The notes beneath the pieces were generated by a model. That model worked only from the letters and a program-made list of their open reading frames with translations. It had not been told where the DNA came from and made no database searches. Of a stretch of DNA of 5,847 nt, positions 1 through 5,257 are shown piece after piece (position 1 is the stretch's first letter; each line of letters starts with the position of its first letter). The translations under genes were made by a program, and so were the position numbers. The DNA lies in NCBI GenBank assembly GCA_002499945.1, contig DKYP01000194.1:1-5847 (forward strand). Direction: 5' to 3'. The DNA is from Lachnoclostridium sp. UBA7097. GTDB lineage: Bacteria; Bacillota; Clostridia; Lachnospirales; Lachnospiraceae.

Positions 1-39
1 AGATATGGAGAAATGGTTTTAGAACAATCTGTAGTATAA
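1..39 (+). CDS. Possible C-terminal tail of an upstream gene (partial)
   Basis: The frame starting at base 1 is open from the window edge to a TAA at 37-39 and reads RYGEMVLEQSVV. Frame 2 stops within 22 bases; frame 3 runs only slightly further, to about base 51. Twelve codons are too few to recognise a family. It lies on the same strand as the neuB-like gene and about 200 bp upstream, so it could be the preceding gene of a glycan locus. It could equally be chance. Confidence 0.25.
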   Translation, partial: RYGEMVLEQSVV

Positions 40-104
40 CATTTTTAAGTTGATACAGATATGTACTGGTACGTTAGTCAGGAATTTACGCCTATGGAGT
101 GTAC

Positions 105-126
105 AAAGAAGTCCAGGAACTTCTTT
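105..126 (+). promoter_or_regulatory. Leader hairpin upstream of the neuB-like gene
   Basis: AAAGAAGT (105-112) pairs perfectly with ACTTCTTT (119-126) around the 6-nt loop CCAGGA. The left arm also has a competing partner: ACAAAG (103-108) is complementary to CTTTGT (131-136), so two mutually exclusive folds are possible. There is no T-run directly after the stem; a seven-T run occurs only at 151-157. The hairpin could be a weak terminator of the upstream gene, a leader element or a protein-binding dyad. The sequence does not decide between these. Confidence 0.3.
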
Positions 127-240
127 TGAACTTTGTGAGTAGTATTTAGATTTTTTTAATACAAAAGCATACACGATGAAGTAGGAATGGAACATAAAAG
201 TTTATAATTTTTTATAAGTTTTCAGTAACGGATTACTAAA

Positions 241-1734
241 ATGAACAGAATATTTGATGATTTATTTATATTTGAAATGGCGAACAGCCACCAGGGGGAT
301 GTTGAGCATGGCAAGGATATAATACATGAGATGGGCAAGATTGCCAGAACACATAATATAAAAGCGGCTGTCAAGTTACAGTACCGCAATCTTGATAATT
401 TCATACATCCTGATTACAGGGGGCGCAAAGATGTAAACCATATTCCAAGGTTTGAGAGTACAAGGCTTGTATATGACCAGTTCAGTGAACTTGTATCAGA
501 AATACGCAGCGAGGGCATGATTGCCATGAGTACACCATTTGATGAGGACGGGGTGGACTGGTGCATGGACCAGGGGCTTGATATTATTAAGATTGCGAGC
601 TGCAGTTCTCTTGACTGGCCATTGCTTGAAAAGGTGGCATCAACCCATAAACCTGTAATTATTTCAGTTGGCGGGAAGACAATATCAGATATTGACAAGC
701 TGTATAACTACTTTACACATAGAAAATGTGAATTTGCATTTATGCACTGTATAGCTGAATACCCAGCACCTATTGAAAGGCTGCAGCTTGATTTTATTGA
801 TAAATTAAGACGCCGTTATCCACATAATGCCATAGGGTATTCAGGGCATGAAGACCCTGACAACAATATTATCCCAATGATGGCAATAGCTAAGGGGGCA
901 AGGTTGCTAGAGCGCCATGTAGGGCTTCCTACAGAAACAATTAAACTGAATGCTTATTCCATGAACCCTGCGCAGGCAGACAAGTGGGTAACTTCAGTCC
1001 TTGAAGCAAAAGAAATCTGTAAGATGAAGAAAGAAACAGAGCGTTATATAAGCCAGGAAGAAATTGATTCTTTAAATTCACTTATGAGAGGGGTATATCT
1101 TAAACATGATGTAGAAGAAGGACAGGAACTTACAAGGGAAGATGTATTTTTTGCAATGCCAAACCATGACCGCCAGATGACAAGCGGGGAGTTTTATGAA
1201 GGTGTTGTGGCAAGCCATGCTTATAAAGCAAAAGATGAACTGCACGAGAGAAGGCCTGTAACTGATACTAACCTTGCAAGAAGTGTAATACATGATGTAA
1301 AAGGTATGCTTTATGAAGCAAATATTTACCTTGGGGATACTTTTGAAGCAGAGCTTTCACACCACTATGGAATGAGGCATTTCAGGCAGTTCGGGGCTGT
1401 TATAATAAGCATTGTCAACCGTGAATACTGTAAGAAACTTATAGCAGTCCTGCCAGGACAGAAACACCCGGTACATATGCATAAAGTAAAAGAAGAAACA
1501 TTCCAGCTTCTTTATGGTGATTTGCAGGTAGAGATAGACGGGAAAGTCTTTGATTTAAAACCAGGTGACATACAGACAGTTATGCGTGGGGAAAAACATG
1601 CATTTACATCAAGGACAGGCGCGGTATTTGAGGAAATCTCAACGACACATGTAAAGAATGATTCATACTATGATGACCCGCAGATAGATAAACTTGACCT
1701 TATGGAGAGAAAGACAAAAGTTTATAAATGGTAA
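241..1734 (+). CDS. NeuB-family (sialic/nonulosonic acid) synthase with SAF and cupin domains
   Basis: The 497-residue product has three domains. Residues about 5-255 form a NeuB-type TIM barrel, the family that condenses phosphoenolpyruvate with an N-acyl sugar to make sialic, legionaminic or pseudaminic acids. Recognisable elements are E12-MANSHQG, KLQ (45-47), STPFD (97-101), KIAS (117-120), CIAEYP (170-175), GYSGHE (199-204) and LLERHVG (222-228). Residues about 283-345 resemble the antifreeze/SAF domain. Residues about 395-480 are a cupin that keeps the metal-ligand pattern: H412, H414 and E419 in motif 1, then PGD (441-443) and H453 in motif 2. Standard NeuB proteins are about 340-350 residues and lack the cupin. 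Several barrel motifs differ from classical NeuB (SHQG for NHNG, IAEYP for TSxYP, SGHE for SDHT), so the substrate may not be ManNAc. ATG 241 is the first start after an in-frame TAA at 226-228. Its Shine-Dalgarno is weak (GGA at 230-232). The family call is solid; the substrate is unknown. Confidence 0.9.
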   Translation: MNRIFDDLFIFEMANSHQGDVEHGKDIIHEMGKIARTHNIKAAVKLQYRNLDNFIHPDYRGRKDVNHIPRFESTRLVYDQFSELVSEIRSEGMIAMSTPFDEDGVDWCMDQGLDIIKIASCSSLDWPLLEKVASTHKPVIISVGGKTISDIDKLYNYFTHRKCEFAFMHCIAEYPAPIERLQLDFIDKLRRRYPHNAIGYSGHEDPDNNIIPMMAIAKGARLLERHVGLPTETIKLNAYSMNPAQADKWVTSVLEAKEICKMKKETERYISQEEIDSLNSLMRGVYLKHDVEEGQELTREDVFFAMPNHDRQMTSGEFYEGVVASHAYKAKDELHERRPVTDTNLARSVIHDVKGMLYEANIYLGDTFEAELSHHYGMRHFRQFGAVIISIVNREYCKKLIAVLPGQKHPVHMHKVKEETFQLLYGDLQVEIDGKVFDLKPGDIQTVMRGEKHAFTSRTGAVFEEISTTHVKNDSYYDDPQIDKLDLMERKTKVYKW

Positions 1735-1765
1735 AATAACAGATACTATAATATTTATTATAAAA

Positions 1766-1795
1766 AGGCATATGGACGAGTTGTTCCATATGCCT
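1766..1795 (+). terminator. Rho-independent terminator of the neuB-like gene
   Basis: A perfect 11-bp stem, AGGCATATGGA (1766-1776) with TCCATATGCCT (1785-1795), encloses the 8-nt loop CGAGTTGT. It is preceded by an A-run and followed by CTTTATGTAC. It starts 32 bp after the stop codon. The T-tract is short, but the position and stem strength fit intrinsic termination. On the minus strand the A-run would supply a better U-tract, but no gene is visible that would use it. Confidence 0.75.
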
Positions 1796-1961
1796 CTTTA
1801 TGTACTGTATTTTTCGGAGCTTCCAGATTTAGCATAAAAAGTCATGTATTACACATGTTTTATAGTTTGTATAGGTAATATAGATGGCATTAATAAATGT
1901 GGTTTAAATTTTAACTAAGATAATATTTGTAAAAAACAGAGATATATATTGGAATTTAGTA

Positions 1962-1990
1962 TTGATTTTTATACGTAACATGTTTATAAT
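1962..1990 (+). promoter_or_regulatory. Sigma-A promoter, probably of the BlaI-family gene
   Basis: The -35 hexamer TTGATT (1962-1967) and a perfect -10 TATAAT (1985-1990) are separated by exactly 17 bp, giving a start near 1997. An 8-bp palindrome AACATGTT (1977-1984) abuts the -10, a plausible operator position. No gene begins directly downstream. The next CDS is the BlaI-like gene at 2478, with the structured element between them. If the element is removed, the leader would be only about 95 nt, which suggests this is that gene's original promoter. Confidence 0.6.
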
Positions 1991-2051
1991 GAATATTAGT
2001 CAGGAAGTTATACACTAATTATATTGATGGATTAATGTATTTACACAATTA

Positions 2052-2329
2052 TAGTCAACTACCCATCCCCCAAAGGGAATGGGCTTGTAAGCAAGCCTAT
2101 GGTTGACTAGCCTAAGCCTTAACTGGCTACGTTATGTAAGAATAGATAGTTACCTGCGGATGTAATGCCAAGTCCGCAGCTCTAAGGACAGTGGTTAAAC
2201 AGTTCTGATGGGCAGGAGCAGTGCTGCTGTCAAAAACCTTACAATAACATTGGCGATGGCATACAACAGGGTTTTACTCTGGATTACCCTGGCCAGCAGG
2301 GTAGCCTTAAAAAGCGTTATGCTGGCATA
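2052..2329 (+). ncRNA. Candidate omega-RNA / HEARO-like structured RNA
   Basis: Stems visible in order are as follows. An 8-bp closing stem TAGTCAAC (2052-2059) with GTTGACTA (2102-2109) encloses hairpin 2062-2083 and a CTTG/CAAG hairpin (2084-2087/2092-2095), forming a three-way junction. Next come AGCC/GGCT (2115-2118/2125-2128), CTGCGGA/TCCGCAG with a 12-nt loop (2154-2160/2173-2179), AAAACC/GGTTTT (2233-2238/2270-2275), and TACCCTG/CAGGGTA with loop GCCAG (2285-2291/2297-2303). The region has no convincing reading frame. In IscB systems the guide is the sequence just 5' of the RNA scaffold, which here would be host DNA ending near 2051. The promoter at 1962-1990 points into it. The assignment rests on architecture and memory of the class, not on an alignment. 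An unrelated structured RNA or an IStron-derived fragment is possible. Confidence 0.5.
2062..2083 (+). repeat. Left-end imperfect hairpin of the mobile element
   Basis: CCCAT (2062-2066) pairs with ATGGG (2079-2083), followed inward by a C2067.A2078 mismatch, CCC (2068-2070) with GGG (2075-2077), and the loop CAAA. In IS200/IS605 elements such mismatched hairpins are what TnpA recognises. TTTAC, a plausible pentanucleotide target, lies at 2040-2044, 17 nt outside the hairpin foot. Confidence 0.6.
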
Positions 2330-2389
2330 ATTAAAAAAAGAAAAAGGAAGATACAAGGAAAGAAAATTGCTCCTATATGATGCAATTCC

Positions 2390-2411
2390 CCCACCGCCTA
2401 AAGGCAGTGGG
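2390..2411 (+). repeat. Right-end imperfect hairpin of the mobile element
   Basis: CCCAC (2390-2394) pairs with GTGGG (2407-2411), then a C2395.A2406 mismatch, GCC (2396-2398) with GGC (2403-2405), and the loop TAAA. Size, mismatch position and loop match the left-end hairpin although the stem bases differ, implying paired function. An outer GCAA (2382-2385) / TTGC (2417-2420) pairing extends the structure. Confidence 0.6.
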
Positions 2412-2460
2412 TTTCCTTGCTGGTTTATTATGAAAATAATTATAAGAGAAATTTTTGGAA

Positions 2461-2465
2461 AGGGG
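2461..2465 (+). promoter_or_regulatory. Ribosome binding site fixing the start of the BlaI-family gene
   Basis: AGGGG lies 12 nt before ATG 2478, within GGAAAGGGG. The spacing is a little long. The alternative in-frame ATGs at 2367 and 2430 have no such site and lie in or at the edge of the mobile element, so 2478 is preferred. Confidence 0.55.
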
Positions 2466-2477
2466 AATAATAATAAT

Positions 2478-2888
2478 ATGGCTAAATTTAAGATAAACAA
2501 TATAAGCCTTACAAAGAGAGACCTTGACGTTATGACAATATTATGGGGGAGTGAGGAACCAGAAACAGCGTCCATGATTGTAAGGGACAATCCAAACCTT
2601 ACAATGAATACAGTACAGGCTGTACTGAGGAAATTATTAAAAGGTAATTTTATAAAAGTAGCAGACATTGTTTATAGTGGCACAGTCCTGACACGCAGTT
2701 ATAAGCCGATGGTTTCACAGGAAGATTTCTGGCTGCAGAAGATAATATCAGATTACCAGGAAATCCAGCAGAAAGTTTCAAAAGCAGCTATTGTAGATGC
2801 CCTTTTAGGCATAGATAAGAATACAGAAAGCATTGCAGAGGATATTGTACAGATAAAGGAAGTGCTGGATAAGTACGCAGGAAAATAG
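2478..2888 (+). CDS. BlaI/MecI/CopY-family transcriptional repressor
   Basis: The 136-residue product has the usual length of the family. Residues about 9-77 form the winged helix-turn-helix. They include LTKRDLDVMTILW (11-23), the family's N-terminal signature helix, and the recognition region LTMNTVQAVLRKLLKGNFI (41-59) followed by the wing. The remainder (about 80-136) is helical and charged, consistent with the dimerisation domain. Family members are dimeric cytoplasmic repressors; BlaI and MecI control beta-lactam resistance and CopY controls copper export. No CxC copper motif is present, and no BlaR1/MecR1 sensor protease or beta-lactamase is adjacent, so the target is unknown. The frame can be read back to 2367, but the extra residues are translated from the right end of the mobile element and should not be annotated as protein. 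The next gene, 147 bp downstream on the same strand, encodes a membrane permease and could be a target, though it has its own promoter candidate. Confidence 0.85.
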   Translation: MAKFKINNISLTKRDLDVMTILWGSEEPETASMIVRDNPNLTMNTVQAVLRKLLKGNFIKVADIVYSGTVLTRSYKPMVSQEDFWLQKIISDYQEIQQKVSKAAIVDALLGIDKNTESIAEDIVQIKEVLDKYAGK

Positions 2889-2965
2889 TAATACATAATT
2901 TGCATATGGGATATCCCGGTTATATTTTAAAGATTAATTATTCATTAAATTTAATTATAAACTGT

Positions 2966-2993
2966 TTGCAAAAGCACCAGTTAGATATATACT
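2966..2993 (+). promoter_or_regulatory. Candidate sigma-A promoter of the AI-2E-family gene
   Basis: TTGCAA (2966-2971) and TATACT (2988-2993) are separated by 16 bp, about 43 bp before the start codon. The -10 differs from consensus at one base and the -35 at two. No clear terminator separates the BlaI-like gene from this site, so read-through is also possible. Confidence 0.4.
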
Positions 2994-3035
2994 GTTAAAT
3001 ATAAAAAATTGTGAATATGCAGGCAGGATGGTGTT

Positions 3036-4343
3036 ATGTCAAAAACAGTCAGAGAAAATATTAAAAATGTAGCTGGAGGCATTTCTGGAAAAATAAGTGA
3101 AAATAAAAAACAGGAAACTGCAAATACAGATAAAACCAATATAAATACAGTAAAGAAGAAAAACAGTGGCAAGGTTTTTAAGCTTGACCATAAATATGCG
3201 AATATATGTTTATATGTTTTATTAGTAGTATTTTTTGGAACAATTATATATATGCTGATAAATAACTGGTCAGGTACTAAGAAGTTTATTTATAACCTGT
3301 TCGGGGTACTTTCGCCCTTCTTTGCAGCAGTGCTTATTGCATATTTTGTTTCACCGATAGTCGGGAAGTATGAAAGCATTATACAGAAGTATATTGCAAA
3401 GGGCCGCCATAAAAAGCTTGTTAAGATATTGTCAATGGTACTTGCTTATATTACAGTTATTGGTTTTATAATAATAGCTTTTGTATTTGTAATACCACAG
3501 ATAGGGGAAAGCATATCAGAACTGGCATCAAATATACCAGTTGTTTATTCGCATATATTAAAGATGTTAAAGGAACTCCAGCATAAATACCCTGAAATAA
3601 ATGTTAATGCAGTTACTGACAGGCTTAATGAAATGGTTCCTGATATTGTTGATTATGGTACAGATATAGTAGGCCATGTAGTACCTATGATTTTTTCAGT
3701 GTCAGTTTCAATAGTAAGGGGAGTTATAAACCTGTTGCTTGCACTTTTTATTTCTATATATATGATTAATGGAAAGAATTTATTCAGGTACCAGGCAAAA
3801 AGAGTAGTGTATGCCTTATTTGAAGAAAAAAAGGGTGATATTATCTGCAATACATTCAGGGAATGCAACGATATATTTAGTGCATTTCTTATAAGTAAAG
3901 CGGTAGACTCCCTTATAATAGGCTGTATCTGCTGTGTGCTTATGAATATATTAAAGCTTCCATATACAGTTTTAATAAGTGTTATTGTAGGCATAACTAA
4001 TATGATACCTTATTTCGGGCCGTTTATAGGGGCTGTGCCAGGTGTTATTATTTACTTATGTACAAGCCCGAGGCAGGCAATAATATTTGTAATAATGATA
4101 TTAGTATTGCAACAGTTTGACGGGCTTGTGCTTGGTCCACGCCTGCTTGGACAATCTACAGGGCTTAACCCTATGTGGGTTATTTTTGCAATAACAGTTG
4201 GAGGGGCATATTTCGGGGTTCTTGGAATGTTTATAGGAGTCCCTGTTGTAGCTGTAATTGGTTTCCTCGCCAATAAATTTATAAAGTACAAGCTTGAAGG
4301 CAAAAATATAAAAGCACTAAAAGAATGGGACAAGGCAGAATAA
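3036..4343 (+). CDS. AI-2E / PerM-family membrane transporter
   Basis: The 435-residue integral membrane protein belongs to the AI-2E transporter family (PF01594: PerM, YdiK, TqsA, YtvI and YueF type). Members have been linked to autoinducer-2 export and Na+(Li+)/H+ antiport; the substrate cannot be read from sequence. Residues 1-52 are a polar, Lys-rich cytoplasmic tail with no signal peptide, somewhat longer than usual. Hydrophobic segments lie at about 55-77, 86-108, 130-153, 216-245, 285-306, 310-340, 347-367 and 378-410, with the family's soluble insert at about 155-213. Diagnostic motifs are IPYFGPFIGAVP (324-335) and DGLVLGPRLLG (362-372), followed by GLNPMWV. The start is supported by AGGATGGTG at 3025-3033, just before ATG 3036. 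The gene converges on trmB, and its last codons form one arm of the shared terminator stem. Confidence 0.9.
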   Translation: MSKTVRENIKNVAGGISGKISENKKQETANTDKTNINTVKKKNSGKVFKLDHKYANICLYVLLVVFFGTIIYMLINNWSGTKKFIYNLFGVLSPFFAAVLIAYFVSPIVGKYESIIQKYIAKGRHKKLVKILSMVLAYITVIGFIIIAFVFVIPQIGESISELASNIPVVYSHILKMLKELQHKYPEINVNAVTDRLNEMVPDIVDYGTDIVGHVVPMIFSVSVSIVRGVINLLLALFISIYMINGKNLFRYQAKRVVYALFEEKKGDIICNTFRECNDIFSAFLISKAVDSLIIGCICCVLMNILKLPYTVLISVIVGITNMIPYFGPFIGAVPGVIIYLCTSPRQAIIFVIMILVLQQFDGLVLGPRLLGQSTGLNPMWVIFAITVGGAYFGVLGMFIGVPVVAVIGFLANKFIKYKLEGKNIKALKEWDKAE

Positions 4344-4353
4344 GCCCTTGTCC
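4328..4353. terminator. Shared bidirectional terminator between convergent genes
   Basis: GGACAAGG (4328-4335) pairs with CCTTGTCC (4346-4353), an 8-bp stem with a 10-nt loop. The left arm lies inside the last codons of the AI-2E-family gene and the loop contains its TAA. The right arm ends 1 bp before the trmB stop at 4355. T-rich sequence follows on both strands: TTTATCT on plus, and ATTCTTTT on minus. Confidence 0.65.
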
Positions 4354-4354
4354 T

Positions 4355-5005
4355 TTATCTGTGCGCTGTAAGCTTGTATATTGGATTGCCAAGGTTATAA
4401 AACTTTTGTTCATATTCAGTCATAATGTTATCTTTTGCAGGACCGTTTTTATGAAGGTCATAATTAATTTCATCAAGACACCAGCCAGCTTCTTTAATTT
4501 CTTCAACAGAGAAGTCAAAGAGCGGGCGGTTGTCAGTTTTAAACTGTATAAATCCATCTTTTGAAAGAATTATATTATAGCGTTCCATAAACTGTCTTGA
4601 AGTAAGGCGTCTTTTAGCGTGCCTGTCTTTAGGCCATGGGTCTGAAAAGTTAAGGTAAATCCTGTCTGTTTCCCCTGGTGCAAAAAAGTCAGTTATATTT
4701 TCAGCATCCATTCTTATAAATAAAAGATTATCTGTTTCCAGCTGCTTCCTTTTTTCAAAAGCTTTGACAAGTACACTTGAATATTTTTCAATGCCAATAT
4801 AATTAATACCAGGGTTGCTTGCAGCAAGGGTTGTTATAAATTGTCCTTTTCCCATACCTATTTCAATATGTATGGGATTGCTGTTATGAAAGAAATTTTT
4901 ATTCCAAAGCCCTTTATAATCAGAGGGGCAGGCACCGTCTGCCTGTATGGTGTAGGGATTTTCTAAAATAAGCCCATGCGAGCCCTTTACATTTCTAAGC
5001 CTCAT
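4355..5005 (-). CDS. trmB: tRNA (guanine-N7-)-methyltransferase
   Basis: The 216-residue protein is a full-length TrmB. It transfers a methyl group from S-adenosylmethionine to N7 of guanine 46 in the variable loop of cytoplasmic tRNAs. Visible motifs are the SAM-binding loop IEIGMGKGQF (47-56), the acidic GIEK (71-74), DAEN (100-103), the catalytic and RNA-binding signature NFSDPWPKDRHAKRR (119-133), KTDN (156-159) and the C-terminal TEYEQKF (196-202). All hallmark residues are intact. The start is supported by GAGG (plus-strand 5014-5017) 8 nt before the ATG. Its nearest neighbours are convergent and divergent genes, so it appears to be transcribed alone. Confidence 0.96.
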   Translation of the reverse strand: MRLRNVKGSHGLILENPYTIQADGACPSDYKGLWNKNFFHNSNPIHIEIGMGKGQFITTLAASNPGINYIGIEKYSSVLVKAFEKRKQLETDNLLFIRMDAENITDFFAPGETDRIYLNFSDPWPKDRHAKRRLTSRQFMERYNIILSKDGFIQFKTDNRPLFDFSVEEIKEAGWCLDEINYDLHKNGPAKDNIMTEYEQKFYNLGNPIYKLTAHR

Positions 5006-5036
5006 TGTTTTATCCTCATTTCCAGAATTTATGCAA

Positions 5037-5042
5037 ATTATA
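5037..5042 (-). promoter_or_regulatory. Candidate -10 element for trmB
   Basis: Read on the minus strand this is TATAAT, 31 bp before the trmB start codon, with an AT-rich upstream stretch. No good -35 match sits at the right distance, so this is the likely but unproven promoter. Confidence 0.3.
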
Positions 5043-5177
5043 TATGCATATTTCTGGTTATTTTAACATATAAGGCTTTTTATGGAAATATTGTAATCTA
5101 ATATTGCAATTTATTATTTTTTGGCTTTTATATACTTTTATTTTGAAAGAATTTTTGTTAAAGCTGTTTTGCCGGAT

Positions 5178-5202
5178 ATTGTTATTTCTGGTTAGTAACA
5201 AT
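5178..5202 (+). promoter_or_regulatory. Inverted repeat overlapping the amidase promoter
   Basis: ATTGTTA (5178-5184) and TAACAAT (5196-5202) form a perfect 7-bp inverted repeat with an 11-bp spacer. Its right arm overlaps the proposed -35 of the downstream gene, a classic repressor-operator position. Read as RNA it is a hairpin followed by a U-rich stretch, so a weak terminator-like role is the alternative. Confidence 0.35.
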
Positions 5203-5223
5203 TTTATTTTATATTTATATAAT
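5195..5223 (+). promoter_or_regulatory. Candidate sigma-A promoter of the amidase-like gene
   Basis: GTAACA (5195-5200) and a perfect TATAAT (5218-5223) have a 17-bp spacer and lie 34 bp before the start codon. The -35 matches consensus at four of six bases. Confidence 0.45.
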
Positions 5224-5257
5224 AATATAACTTAATTTTTTGCCGTGAGGTAAATAT

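Larger units (their letters stand above)
2045..2429 (+). mobile_element. ORF-less IS200/IS605-type (IscB/HEARO-like) element
   Basis: This is a compact block, clearly more GC-rich than its flanks. Near its two ends lie hairpins of the same design (2062-2083 and 2390-2411): 5 bp, a C.A mismatch, 3 bp and a four-base loop ending AAA. Subterminal imperfect hairpins at both ends, without terminal inverted repeats or a target duplication, are the hallmark of IS200/IS605 single-strand transposons. The left part is densely structured and the right part is an A-rich linker, with no room for tnpA, tnpB or iscB. Structure adjacent to the left end is the arrangement of IscB omega-RNAs (HEARO RNAs), whereas TnpB omega-RNAs sit at the right end. 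The base after the proposed right end begins ATGA, which matches the HEARO 3' integration motif as I remember it (ATGA/GTGA). The ends are inferred: the left could be anywhere in about 2045-2052. It would need TnpA supplied in trans. Confidence 0.6.

Noticed and set aside
203..208. TATAAT upstream of the neuB-like gene
   Set aside because: There is no acceptable -35 at 16-18 bp in this AT-rich leader, so it was not called as a promoter.
74..2006. The 11-mer TTAGTCAGGAA occurring at 74-84 and again at 1996-2006
   Set aside because: A few exact 11-mer pairs are expected by chance in about 6 kb, and the flanking bases do not extend the match.
2052..2329. A group I intron (IStron) explanation for the structured region
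   Set aside because: The conserved group I core around P7 was not recognisable, and the region is intergenic rather than interrupting a gene. It cannot be excluded without a covariance search.
2335..2432. A short plus-strand open frame in the A-rich linker and right-end hairpin, possibly a nuclease-gene remnant
   Set aside because: It has only about 31 codons, mostly Lys/Glu from the A-rich run, then hairpin sequence. I could not match it to the C-terminus of IscB or TnpB with any confidence.
2195..2668. A 157-codon open frame on the minus strand
   Set aside because: It spans both the structured element and the repressor coding region, shows no recognisable motif, and is antisense to a clear BlaI-family domain.
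2908..2917. Palindrome GGGATATCCC just after the repressor gene
   Set aside because: A continuous palindrome with no loop and no T-tract cannot act as an intrinsic terminator. A single 10-bp palindrome is too little to call an operator.
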